Origin: an uncultured Eubacteriales bacterium
GTDB lineage: Bacteria; Bacillota; Clostridia; Christensenellales; Borkfalkiaceae
Reading direction: 5' to 3'
DNA: 15,310 nt
Assembly: GCA_958405585.1 (NCBI GenBank)
Contig: CATYEP010000035.1
Span: 1-15,310, forward strand
Shown piece after piece: positions 6,626-14,599 of this stretch. Position 1 is the first letter of the stretch; each line of letters begins with the position of its first letter. Under the pieces are notes generated by a model. That model did no database searches. It saw nothing but the letters and a program-made list of their open reading frames with translations, and was not told the origin of the DNA. The position numbers and the translations under genes are program-made.

Positions 6626-7858
6626 TTAACCGTTTCTTGCCGCAACTATGTCGATATATTCCCTTTCTTTCTCGCAAGGGATGACTTCATCCTGTGCCGC
6701 AGAAACTTCAGAATACGTAAAAACGTTCTCTACTTGATCCGCCAACGAAGGATTGGTAAGCTGTGCATATTCTTTCGGCTGCAAAACAGTATAATCGCCG
6801 ATCGTGTAATATTTAAAATCCGAAGAGATGACTACCGCTCCGATGCCGTATTCCTTCCACAACGACTCATAGAACGACAAAGCCTGCGTCAAAGGCATAC
6901 AAAAACCTGTGGTGGAATACGCATCCGCCAATGCGCCCGCATGCGGTACAGACAACGGAACCAATACCGTAATACTGATCACGCCGTTATCTGAAGGCCG
7001 TCCTGTCGCCGGATCCAGTATGTGCTTGTAGATCATACCGTCATAGACATAATACCGATAGTCATCCGCACTCGTGCTGACCGCAACATCCGAAAGCCCC
7101 GTAAAATACAAAGCTCCTGCCGAACTCAATCCGCCCGTTATTTCTTTGCGCGGATTTTCCAGCGTTGCCGTGTATCCAAGTCCTGCCGTATCATTCTGCT
7201 TTTCGCCCGCAAGCACCGAATTGGACATGACAGAAAACGTCCCTTGTATCTCTCCGTATCTCTCCCGCAGATATGCCAGGACGCAATCGCTCATGTATCC
7301 CTTCGCGATCCCGCCGAAATCAATGCGCGTCTCCGCATTTTTCTTAACGATCTCTCCGTTTTCCGTTCTGTAAATGTCTTCAAATTGTGACGCTTTCAAA
7401 GCCTTATCGATTTCACTCTGCGGCGGCTCCTGTCTCGACTGCGTATATCGATCGGCATATTCGGGCGAAAACCCCCACAGCTCGCTCAGATTATACAGCG
7501 CGGGTGAAAATGCCCCGTCCGTTTTTCGGTACAATTCTTCAGAAAGCGCAAACAACTCCGACGTGTATTCGCTCGCATCAATTTTTTCGCCAACGCCTGC
7601 GGCATTGATCTGCGCCACACTTCCGTCTTTTTCCGTACTGACATCGTCCTCGATCGAATTGAGCATTTTTCCGACCTCGTCCGAAATGGTACGAATTTCC
7701 TTGTCATCCAGCTTTTCACCGTCCGCATAAAAATTAGACGAGATCGAAAATTCCACAAAATAATATGATGAAGACTCCGGCCCGCTGCAGCCGCAAAAAC
7801 ATATTATTGCCGCACTCAGAAAAATGCAGAGTACCCGCCCCAGATGTTTAACGATCAC
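6626..7858 (-). CDS. apbE: FAD:protein FMN transferase, lipoprotein (ApbE)
   Basis: ApbE covalently attaches FMN from FAD to Thr/Ser of exported flavoproteins. The 410-residue protein has a lipoprotein signal (hydrophobic 9-21, lipobox FCGC with lipidated Cys24), so it should be anchored outside the membrane. Family motifs are DFGGIAKGY (180-188), HILDPATG (279-286) and the metal/FAD-site segment ALADAYSTTG (309-318). The protein has roughly 50 residues after the usual ApbE end, and the region around 208-217 lacks the Gly-Gly pair usual there. The start is a GTG (7856-7858) overlapping the degV stop by 11 nt with no clear ribosome binding site, so I infer coupling to degV. No FMN-accepting protein is in the window. 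Confidence 0.9.
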   Translation of the reverse strand: MIVKHLGRVLCIFLSAAIICFCGCSGPESSSYYFVEFSISSNFYADGEKLDDKEIRTISDEVGKMLNSIEDDVSTEKDGSVAQINAAGVGEKIDASEYTSELFALSEELYRKTDGAFSPALYNLSELWGFSPEYADRYTQSRQEPPQSEIDKALKASQFEDIYRTENGEIVKKNAETRIDFGGIAKGYMSDCVLAYLRERYGEIQGTFSVMSNSVLAGEKQNDTAGLGYTATLENPRKEITGGLSSAGALYFTGLSDVAVSTSADDYRYYVYDGMIYKHILDPATGRPSDNGVISITVLVPLSVPHAGALADAYSTTGFCMPLTQALSFYESLWKEYGIGAVVISSDFKYYTIGDYTVLQPKEYAQLTNPSLADQVENVFTYSEVSAAQDEVIPCEKEREYIDIVAARNG

Positions 7859-8711
7859 CGTAGAAAATCAACCCCAAAGTCCCCGGCCCGCAATGCGACG
7901 CGATCACCGGCCCCACGATCTGATAATCGATCGTAATGTCCTGCCCGAATTCATTCTTCAGAGCCTGTACAAAAGAATCTCCTATTTGCGGACAATCCGC
8001 CTGCAAAACTTCGACTCTGTAATCTTTCACATTGCAGTTGTGTTCGTGCATGATTCGGATAAATTCAGCAAATACACGTTTCGAACCCTTTATTTTTCCG
8101 ACACTCTGCAAAGATCCGTCCTCCAGAATAGAGATCATCGGTTTGATTCCGAGAAGCGAACCCAGCGTCGCTGTCAGCGCCGAGATCCTGCCGCCTCTTT
8201 TCAGATACACAAGATCATCTACCACAAAATATACGATCGTATGATCACGCAATTCCGTCAGATATGCTTCCAGCTCGTCCATCGTGGCTCCCGCACGGTA
8301 TTTTTCCGCCGCATAGCGCACCTGAAATCCGCTCCCCAAACTGATCGATTTCGTATCGAAGGTGCGAATCACACGATCCGGATAGCTCTCCTTCAGCTTT
8401 GCGATCGCCTTGTCCATGCTTTCAAAAGTCGCCGAAAGTTTGTGCGAAAATGTGATATAATAAATATCTTTCCCCTCTTTCAGTACCGGCTCGAAATAAT
8501 CAATATAGTTCTGCTCATTGATCGCCGAAGTCGTCGGTACAGATCCCGCACGCATCCGATCATAAAAATGTTTGAAATCTGTATTCTCCCCCAAATCATA
8601 ATAATATTCTTCGCCGTCCAAAACATACGGCATACGAATCACTTTTAACCCGTATTCCTTTGCAGTCGTATACCACAGCTCACAATTCGAATCACAAAAT
8701 AACTGATACAT
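7848..8711 (-). CDS. DegV family fatty-acid-binding protein
   Basis: The 287-residue protein belongs to the DegV/FakB family, cytosolic proteins that bind a fatty acid; some present it to the kinase FakA for acyl-phosphate formation. Visible features are the N-terminal CDSNCEL (like the usual DS-x-x-DL), VPTTSAINEQ (58-67), the fatty-acid-carboxylate region SISLGSGF (112-119), KRGGRIS (161-167) and HCGPGTLG (273-280). I chose the ATG at 8709-8711: it has GGAG about 8 nt upstream and fits the family's N-terminus, whereas an upstream in-frame GTG at 8756 lies only about 8 nt from the predicted transcription start. No fakA is visible here. It is the first gene of the cluster leading into apbE. 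Confidence 0.88.
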   Translation of the reverse strand: MYQLFCDSNCELWYTTAKEYGLKVIRMPYVLDGEEYYYDLGENTDFKHFYDRMRAGSVPTTSAINEQNYIDYFEPVLKEGKDIYYITFSHKLSATFESMDKAIAKLKESYPDRVIRTFDTKSISLGSGFQVRYAAEKYRAGATMDELEAYLTELRDHTIVYFVVDDLVYLKRGGRISALTATLGSLLGIKPMISILEDGSLQSVGKIKGSKRVFAEFIRIMHEHNCNVKDYRVEVLQADCPQIGDSFVQALKNEFGQDITIDYQIVGPVIASHCGPGTLGLIFYGDR

Positions 8712-8770
8712 CCGTAACTCCTTTTCCTTTTCGTATGATTGTATGCGTACTCTCACAAAAGTACATTGTC

Positions 8771-8799
8771 ATTATACTATATGACGCCGAGGTTTGCAA
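8771..8799 (-). promoter_or_regulatory. Predicted sigma-A promoter of the degV-apbE cluster, with an overlapping palindrome
   Basis: On the minus strand TTGCAA (8794-8799) and TATAAT (8771-8776) are 17 bp apart; transcription would start near 8764. GTCAT (8768-8772) and ATGAC (8781-8785) form an inverted repeat that covers the -10, a position suited to a repressor site. Confidence 0.65.
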
Positions 8800-8814
8800 T
8801 CGATTCGACCAAAT

Positions 8815-9636
8815 TCAGAATTTTTTATGGACAATTTTTCTCAATTTGTCCTGCTCCAACAGCCAACAGTTAAAGATAACGCCGATCACAAAACAGATCA
8901 TCAGGATATACAGCCATAACAGAAACACGATCAAAAATACCGCCGCGCCATACAAACGCTGCATCGAACCAAAGCTTGCGTATACCGAAAATCCGAACGA
9001 CGCCAACCCGCCCAGCAAAAGCGTCAGCAGGCTGCCCCAAACCACATTCTTTACCCCGATCCTGTACGGACAAATATACAAATTCATCAATATCAGCAGC
9101 CCGAACACAAATATCCCGAACAATGCATATACCGCTACCTGCGCAATAAAAGACGGAAATAATCTTTGCAGCAGCGCGTTGCCCAGCAAAAACAAAATAA
9201 CCCCGAAAATAAATAAAACCATCACGATAAAGAGCAACACGACCGCCGACAGTCTGATCAGCAATCCGCCCTTCCGCCTGCTGAATTCGTATATGATCTC
9301 TCCGCTGCGGCGCATATGGTAAAACAAATTCGTGGATGAATACAACGTCGTCGCAAGCAATACCACCGAAGCTCCGGCTGTGGCGCTCTGCGCCGCATCC
9401 CTCAGATATAAAAATACATCCTTTACTTCGGAAAAAATCTCCAGCTCCAGAAGCTGCGTATAATCGATGTTCAGTTTTCCGAACAACAGTGTCAGCCAGA
9501 ACAAAAACGGCACCACCGACATGACAAGAAAAAATGCCATCGTACCCGCCAAAGTCGTATATTTTTTTGCCGCTAAATAGGAAAAGGCTCCGCGCACTTT
9601 CTCATAAGCGTCTTTTACCTGACTGCTGCTCTTCAT
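8815..9636 (-). CDS. YihY/BrkB-type integral membrane protein
   Basis: This 273-residue protein has a soluble N-terminus and about six membrane segments. The first follows an amphipathic stretch (TTLAGTMAFFLVMSVVPF, 27-44), and the last two contain the family pattern YGAAVFLIVFLLWLY (229-243) before a final ICFVIGVIFN segment, where most relatives have GAE-N. This matches the YihY/virulence factor BrkB family, once misnamed RNase BN and of unknown function. Starting at the ATG 9634-9636 is forced by an in-frame stop 9 nt upstream, yet there is no Shine-Dalgarno sequence. I found no convincing promoter in the 9637-9776 gap. It is separated from hpf by a strong terminator and ends 16 bp before the degV promoter. 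Confidence 0.87.
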   Translation of the reverse strand: MKSSSQVKDAYEKVRGAFSYLAAKKYTTLAGTMAFFLVMSVVPFLFWLTLLFGKLNIDYTQLLELEIFSEVKDVFLYLRDAAQSATAGASVVLLATTLYSSTNLFYHMRRSGEIIYEFSRRKGGLLIRLSAVVLLFIVMVLFIFGVILFLLGNALLQRLFPSFIAQVAVYALFGIFVFGLLILMNLYICPYRIGVKNVVWGSLLTLLLGGLASFGFSVYASFGSMQRLYGAAVFLIVFLLWLYILMICFVIGVIFNCWLLEQDKLRKIVHKKF

Positions 9637-9776
9637 AAATTTATTTTATGCAGTTTGACGCGGAAAATTTATCATATCCCGCAGTTTGTCTCTGTTTTTT
9701 CCGATATCCCGGCCGCTCGTTAAAATATGCTGGATTAATCCTTATTCCCCATTAACCAAAATACGGCTAACACACA

Positions 9777-9819
9777 AATGAAAAGACCGCGAGGCTGAAA
9801 GCCTCGCGGTCTTTTCATT
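9777..9819 (-). terminator. Terminator after hpf with perfect 19-bp arms
   Basis: The arms 9777-9795 and 9801-9819 are perfect complements around a five-base loop (TGAAA on the plus strand), with a GC-rich core ACCGCGAGGC. On the minus strand the stem ends in TTTTCATT, so the U-tract is short but the stem is very stable. It lies 27 bp after the hpf stop codon. The symmetry suggests it could also stop transcription from the other direction. Confidence 0.85.
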
Positions 9820-9845
9820 CAATCAAGCGCTGCCACGCCTTATCT

Positions 9846-10373
9846 TTATGCTTTTTGAGGAATCAAAAGCCCGATACCTCCGTCGTCCCTCAGATAAACG
9901 ACCCTTACTTCTCCCGTTTCGGAATCCTGAAAGACATAAAAAGAATGGCCGAGCATATCCAACTGATCCGCAGCCTCTTCTGCGGTCATGGGAGTAAGGC
10001 GGAAAGTTTTTGTTTTCACCAGTTTGCTCTCCGGCAAAACTTCCTCACGGAAAAACAGCTGCTTTTCAACGAAAGCATCCTTTTTCAGTTTGGATTCGAT
10101 CTTGGACTTATGTTTATAAATCTGCCGCTCTATCTTCGGCAATACAGCGTCGATATTGTCGTAAAAATTATCGCCCGAAACTTCTGCGCGTACCATGTTG
10201 CCTTTATAATAAATCGTGAGTTCTGTCTTGCTGATTTTATTTTCCTGTTTCAGATATACAGAGCAAATTGCATCCTCATCAAAATACTTATCGAGTTTCG
10301 ATACTTTTTTCTCCACTACTCCGATAAGCTTTTCGCCCGCCTTGCAATTTTTTTCACTGATTTCAATGCGCAT
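9846..10373 (-). CDS. hpf: Ribosome hibernation promoting factor, long form (HPF)
   Basis: The 175-residue protein has the S30AE/YfiA N-terminal domain (1 to about 100: MRIEISEKN, VSKLDKYFDE, an acidic YDNIDAVLPKIERQIYKHK helix) that binds the decoding region of the 30S subunit. A linker joins it to the C-terminal dimerisation domain (about 120-172: VKTKTFRLTPMTAEEAADQL, GHSFYVF, VVYLRDDGGIGLL) that pairs two 70S ribosomes into 100S dimers in stationary phase or stress. The length and C-terminal domain mark the long form usual in Bacillota. The ATG has an AGGAGGG site. It lies 79 bp after clpC with a hairpin between them, so cotranscription or a separate promoter are both possible; a strong terminator follows. 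Confidence 0.95.
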   Translation of the reverse strand: MRIEISEKNCKAGEKLIGVVEKKVSKLDKYFDEDAICSVYLKQENKISKTELTIYYKGNMVRAEVSGDNFYDNIDAVLPKIERQIYKHKSKIESKLKKDAFVEKQLFFREEVLPESKLVKTKTFRLTPMTAEEAADQLDMLGHSFYVFQDSETGEVRVVYLRDDGGIGLLIPQKA

Positions 10374-10402
10374 AATCTTTCCCTCCTGATGTTATTTTAC
10401 AA

Positions 10403-10429
10403 CGGTTTTTCACAAAACGCGAAAAACCG
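10403..10429. other. Hairpin between clpC and hpf
   Basis: CGGTTTTTC (10403-10411) and GAAAAACCG (10421-10429) are perfect 9-bp arms with a 9-base loop. On the minus strand the second arm is followed by TTGTAAAATAAC, not a U-tract, so it is not a textbook terminator. It could be an mRNA-processing or stabilising element that sets hpf apart from clpC. Confidence 0.55.
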
Positions 10430-10452
10430 GCGCTTTCTGTTTGAAATTATTC

Positions 10453-12942
10453 CTATTTCAACGCACGGAACAGGATCTTTCCGTCCTTTGCGTCCGCCAT
10501 AACTTTCTGTCCCGGCAATACTTTATTAGCCAGAATTTCTTCGCTGAGCGCATCTTCCATGCGCCGCTGTATCACCCTGCGCAGCGGACGCGCCCCATAT
10601 ACCGTATCGTATCCTTCGTCCAACAGCAGCTGCTTCGCCGCTTCCGTCACCGAAAGCTCTATTTCCCGTTTTTTCAGGCGTTCACACAGTGTCGACAAAA
10701 ACAGATCACATACCTTGGAAGCATCCTCTCTGGTCAGCTTGTGAAAAATGATGATCTCATCCACACGGTTCAAAAATTCGGGTTTGAACTGCGTTTTCAG
10801 CTCATCGGTGATCTTTTCTTTCATGCGGTCATATTCCGCCATGTCCGCATCCGATTCGGCACCGCCCGAAAAACCAAGCCGACGCATTTCGTTGACTTTC
10901 CCCGCTCCGACATTGCTCGTCATGATGATGATCGTATTTTTAAAACTCACAACGCGGCCCTTGCTGTCGCTCAGACGTCCGTCATCCAGGATCTGCAAAA
11001 GAATATTGAATACGTCCGGATGCGCCTTTTCGATTTCGTCGAAAAGCACTACCGAATAAGGCTTGCGGCGTATTTTCTCCGTGAGCTGGCCGCCTGCATC
11101 TTCAAAACCGACATATCCCGGAGGCGCTCCGATGATCTTGCTCACCGAATGTTTTTCCATGAATTCACTCATGTCCAGGCGAACCATCAGCCGCTCGTCC
11201 CCGAACATCGCCGCCGCCAGCGCCTTGCAAAGCTCCGTTTTACCAACTCCCGTAGGCCCGACAAAAATAAATGAACCGATCGGTCTGTTCGGATCCTTTA
11301 ATCCTGCCCTTGCACGGCGGATCGCCTTCGCCACCGCCGATACGGCTTCTTCCTGCCCGATCACCCTTTTATGCAATTCATCTTCCAGATGCAAAAGACG
11401 TTTGCTCTCTTCTTCCGTCAGACGTACGACGGGAATACCCGTCCAGCTCGCCACGATCTTTGCCACATCTTCCGCTCCGATGCTCGCATGGCTTTCCTTG
11501 CGCGTCTTTTCCCAGTCTTCGCGGATCTTCGCGATCTCGCCTTCCGTCTGCTTGATCTGTTGCAGAAAATTCTGCGCGGCAAGAAAATCATCCTTGCGGA
11601 CTGCCTTGTTTTTCTCTGCCGTCAGGCGCTCGATTTCCTGTTCTTTCTCCTTGATGCCTTCCGGCCCGTTATAGCTGTCCAGCCGCGCACGGCTCGCCGC
11701 TTCATCGATCAGATCGATTGCCTTATCCGGCAAAAAACGATCCGTTATATAACGATCGGAAAGGCTCGCCGCCGCCACGATCGCATCATCGCTGATCGTG
11801 ACTTTGTGATGCGCTTCATATTTATCTCGCAAACCGCGTAAAATTTCGATCGTTTCTTCCACGCTCGGCTGCTCTACGTTCACGGGCGTAAAACGACGCT
11901 CCAAAGCAGGATCCTTTTCAATGTATTTCCGATACTCGTCCAGCGTCGTCGCTCCGATCGTCTGCAATTCCCCGCGCGCCAACATGGGTTTGAGAATATT
12001 CGCCGCATCCATGCTGTTATCCGCACTCGAACCTGCACCCACAATATTGTGGATTTCGTCAATAAACAGTATGACGTTGCCGCTCTTTTGGATCGCTTCG
12101 ATACTCTCTTTTAAACGCTCTTCAAAATCGCCGCGATACTTCGCACCCGCAAGCATTCCGGGAAGATCCAGGGAAAATACCGTTTTTCCCGACAAAAGAT
12201 CGGGCACTTCCCCGCGCACGATCGCCTGTGCAAGCCCTTCCACAACGGCACTCTTTCCGACACCGGGCTCCCCGACAAGTACGGGATTGTTTTTCGTTCG
12301 ACGCGACAAAACTTGTATAATTTTATCGATTTCCTTTTTTCTGCCGATGACCGGGTCGATCTTGCCCTCCCGCGCTTTTTGCGTTAGATCCGTTCCGAAA
12401 CGGAGACTGAGTCCGCCGCCCGATTTTCCCTGCCCGACGCCTTCATGCGCCTGCTGGCTCGCCCGCTGTATACGAAATTCGTACATATCCAGTTCCGGGT
12501 CAGGTTTTGGCTCGCCCATTTCCGCATCCAGTGCCGACAACAATTCATCTATATCGATGCCCAGCATTCTCAAAAGCCGCACAGCCACCGATTCGTCATC
12601 CGCCAAAATCGCCAGAAGCATATATTCGCTTCCCACGCTCGCTCCCGTGCCGTCATGATCCACCGCATATTCGCATGCCTTGTCAAACATTCCCTTTGTC
12701 CGCGGCGTAAAGCCCGTCAGCTTGGTACGTTTATCCAGCGTCCGTACAAATACCGAACGATACTCCGGTTCCGTCACCCCCGCCGAACGCAAAATTCGGC
12801 ACGCACGGCATTCCGGCACGTTCAGCATCCCGAATAGCACATGCTCGCTTCCTACATACGTGCTCCCGTAATATTTCGCCGCATCCACCGACAATTTCAA
12901 AGCCTTTTGAAGATTTATCGAAAATTTGTTAAAGTCGTACAT
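10453..12942 (-). CDS. clpC: ATP-dependent Clp protease ATPase subunit ClpC
   Basis: ClpC is a hexameric AAA+ unfoldase that feeds substrates, including arginine-phosphorylated proteins, to ClpP. The 829-residue protein has two N-terminal Clp repeats (1-142), AAA domain 1 with Walker A GEPGVGKS (224-231), Walker B ILFIDE (291-296), pore loop KYRG (268-271) and ERR (348-350), a middle region with a UVR motif (about 447-482), and AAA domain 2 with Walker A GPTGVGKT (562-569), Walker B VVLFDE (631-636), pore loop GYVG (609-612) and the ClpP-docking loop LGFS (689-692). I placed the start at ATG 12940-12942 with GGAG upstream. A TTG six codons earlier has no ribosome binding site. It follows mcsB by 23 bp. 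Confidence 0.96.
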   Translation of the reverse strand: MYDFNKFSINLQKALKLSVDAAKYYGSTYVGSEHVLFGMLNVPECRACRILRSAGVTEPEYRSVFVRTLDKRTKLTGFTPRTKGMFDKACEYAVDHDGTGASVGSEYMLLAILADDESVAVRLLRMLGIDIDELLSALDAEMGEPKPDPELDMYEFRIQRASQQAHEGVGQGKSGGGLSLRFGTDLTQKAREGKIDPVIGRKKEIDKIIQVLSRRTKNNPVLVGEPGVGKSAVVEGLAQAIVRGEVPDLLSGKTVFSLDLPGMLAGAKYRGDFEERLKESIEAIQKSGNVILFIDEIHNIVGAGSSADNSMDAANILKPMLARGELQTIGATTLDEYRKYIEKDPALERRFTPVNVEQPSVEETIEILRGLRDKYEAHHKVTISDDAIVAAASLSDRYITDRFLPDKAIDLIDEAASRARLDSYNGPEGIKEKEQEIERLTAEKNKAVRKDDFLAAQNFLQQIKQTEGEIAKIREDWEKTRKESHASIGAEDVAKIVASWTGIPVVRLTEEESKRLLHLEDELHKRVIGQEEAVSAVAKAIRRARAGLKDPNRPIGSFIFVGPTGVGKTELCKALAAAMFGDERLMVRLDMSEFMEKHSVSKIIGAPPGYVGFEDAGGQLTEKIRRKPYSVVLFDEIEKAHPDVFNILLQILDDGRLSDSKGRVVSFKNTIIIMTSNVGAGKVNEMRRLGFSGGAESDADMAEYDRMKEKITDELKTQFKPEFLNRVDEIIIFHKLTREDASKVCDLFLSTLCERLKKREIELSVTEAAKQLLLDEGYDTVYGARPLRRVIQRRMEDALSEEILANKVLPGQKVMADAKDGKILFRALK

Positions 12943-12965
12943 TACCTGCTCCGCTCTCAAAAATA

Positions 12966-14000
12966 TTATTTACATCTGCGCACAGCCGTCAGCGCCGCGC
13001 GGCACTTCTCCGCCCTGCATATGTCACGCTCCGACGCAGTCAGCGGTTTATCAACCAAAAGATTCAGATTGGATGGCCGCACCGCCGATATCAGTTCGTC
13101 CATTGCCGAAAATCGCTTCGATTCCAAAAAATCCAACGCGATCCCCAGTTTCACTTCCGACGCAAGCTGGATAAACTCTCCGTACGAAATCTGCTCACAG
13201 TTGCACAAAACTCCGTATGCACGGCAACATTCATCTTTCATCCCCACATAATCACTCGTCCGCAAAGCCTTCCGCGCCTGCGCCTCAAGATTCACAATCT
13301 CCAACACGGCACGCTGTACTTCCGAAAGTATATAATCTTCGTCCACACCTAAAGTCACTTCGTTGCTGATCTGATACATATACCCTTCCGCCGTACTGCC
13401 TTCCCCGTATACGCCCCTTACCGTATGCCCCAGACGCGATATTTCCCGCGTCAGACGATTCATTTTGTGCATACGCGTCAGTCCCGGCAAAAACAACATC
13501 ACCGAGGCGCGCAATCCCGTCCCGAGATTGGTCGGACAGGCGGTCAGATATCCGAGCTGCGAATCGAAAGCAAAACGCAGCTCTTTCGACAATTCGTCAT
13601 CCACCGCCGAAATTTTTCGGTACGCCAATGGCAGGTTCAGCCCGTTTACGATGTATTGTTCCCGTAAATGATCTTCTTCGTTGATCATCAGAGAAAATTT
13701 CCCGCGCGGCGCATCCGCATCGGTCTCTTCCTCGTCGATCAGCGCCGCCCCGCAACTCTTGTTCGCCGCAAGTTCCGCACTGATCAGATGATCGTCGCAC
13801 AGCGACTGCGCAACCGTTTCACTGATCTCATTCATCGTATAAAGCCGAAATCCGCGCACCCGTGCCGCCGCATCGTAAACCCTGCGGATCACCTTCCTGC
13901 CCTGCGCCGTATTCTTAAATGCCGACGGAAACGGATAATCGCCAAGATTCCGCGCAAGCCGCACCCGCGTCGATACGACCGTACTCTCGATATTATTCAT
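12966..14000 (-). CDS. mcsB: Protein-arginine kinase McsB
   Basis: McsB phosphorylates arginines on aggregated or misfolded proteins, tagging them for ClpC-ClpP. The 344-residue protein has the phosphagen-kinase catalytic core: the nucleotide-binding motif STRVRLARNL (10-19), the substrate-acid loop NEEDHLR (107-113), the family-defining CPTNLGTGLRAS (155-166) and RGVYGEGS (185-192). A helical C-terminal domain (about 230-344) completes it. I chose ATG 13998-14000, which has GGGAGG 5 nt upstream and overlaps the mcsA stop by 8 nt; an ATG five codons earlier lies on top of that ribosome binding site. Overlap with mcsA implies coupled, roughly equal expression, as expected for an activator-kinase pair. 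Confidence 0.95.
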   Translation of the reverse strand: MNNIESTVVSTRVRLARNLGDYPFPSAFKNTAQGRKVIRRVYDAAARVRGFRLYTMNEISETVAQSLCDDHLISAELAANKSCGAALIDEEETDADAPRGKFSLMINEEDHLREQYIVNGLNLPLAYRKISAVDDELSKELRFAFDSQLGYLTACPTNLGTGLRASVMLFLPGLTRMHKMNRLTREISRLGHTVRGVYGEGSTAEGYMYQISNEVTLGVDEDYILSEVQRAVLEIVNLEAQARKALRTSDYVGMKDECCRAYGVLCNCEQISYGEFIQLASEVKLGIALDFLESKRFSAMDELISAVRPSNLNLLVDKPLTASERDICRAEKCRAALTAVRRCK

Positions 14001-14481
14001 TTTCGCCTCCCGCATCGTTGATCATACGGCTGACCTCGCGAATGTCGCGATTGATGCGTTCCGCATCCTTCATTCTCTTTTCGCGCAACGCCCGTTCCAG
14101 ATCCGTGCGAAGCCCCTTCAGTGCATCCAGCAATTCGAACAGCTTCCCGCTCCCGAGCGGTCTTTTCCCTTCGTGCTGCGTCTTGCCGTGAATCCTGCGG
14201 ATCACGGGCATCAGCTCATCCCGAAACGTATCATAACATGCCGCACACCCGACAAGCCCCGTCCGCCTATAATCCGATAAGGTCGTTCCGCATACGGGAC
14301 ACTTCAAGGCGACGTCTTTCTCGGGCGGCAAAAAATTAACAAAAAAATCCGGCCCGTCCCCCAGATATGCCGCAGCCCCGCCCAACCGTTCGAAACATCC
14401 GTCGCACAAGTGCAGTTCTTCCCCGTCGTTTTCGCAAACCGTGTGCGTAGCTTCCCTTTTTTTGCAGTTGGTACAGAGCAT
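13993..14481 (-). CDS. mcsA: McsA, zinc-finger activator of McsB
   Basis: The 162-residue protein has two pairs of zinc-binding CxxC motifs at residues 3/6 and 26/29, then 61/64 and 79/82, followed by a C-terminal UVR helix-turn-helix region (about 116-155). This is the complete McsA layout; it binds and activates McsB. Its ATG is preceded by a weak GGGGGTG site. It is the first gene of the mcsA-mcsB-clpC operon. In many Bacillota ctsR comes directly before mcsA, but here the preceding gene is a sigma factor and the 207-bp gap contains no room for ctsR. Confidence 0.93.
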   Translation of the reverse strand: MLCTNCKKREATHTVCENDGEELHLCDGCFERLGGAAAYLGDGPDFFVNFLPPEKDVALKCPVCGTTLSDYRRTGLVGCAACYDTFRDELMPVIRRIHGKTQHEGKRPLGSGKLFELLDALKGLRTDLERALREKRMKDAERINRDIREVSRMINDAGGENE

Positions 14482-14563
14482 GTCGCACCCCCGAAAGTAA
14501 ACCGAATTTCTCTGCCGCAGACTTGTCCGCGGCGCACCTTGCGCCCATACGGCGCCTTTTCTT
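14482..14563 (-). promoter_or_regulatory. GC-rich structured leader of the mcsA-mcsB-clpC mRNA
   Basis: The leader of about 83 nt can form GGCGCA-AGG-TGCGCC (14531-14545) and a second stem CCGCGGAC/GTCTGCGG (14515-14532, one mismatch in 8). The two share bases 14531-14532, so full versions compete. No known riboswitch or T-box was recognised. Confidence 0.45.
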
Positions 14564-14570
14564 TTGTCTT

Positions 14571-14599
14571 ATTATACCACGTGACCGCCCCTTTGTAAA
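14571..14599 (-). promoter_or_regulatory. Sigma-A promoter of the mcsA-mcsB-clpC operon
   Basis: On the minus strand TTTACA (14594-14599) and TATAAT (14571-14576) are 17 bp apart, with TG one base before the -10. The spacer contains the palindrome CACGTG (14578-14583). No CtsR heptad repeat (GGTCAAA-type) or CIRCE element is visible around it, so the control of this stress operon is not explained by the usual operators. Confidence 0.8.

Noticed and set aside
7824..8648. 274-codon plus-strand open frame opposite degV
   Set aside because: It is an antisense shadow of a well-identified DegV protein. Its translation is Arg/His/Ile-rich with no domain, and it has no ribosome binding site or promoter.
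10441..12837. Several long plus-strand open frames (up to 277 codons) opposite clpC
   Set aside because: Codon bias of clpC leaves few stops on the opposite strand. The translations are low-complexity Arg/Ser/Phe-rich and match no family, while clpC is complete on the other strand.
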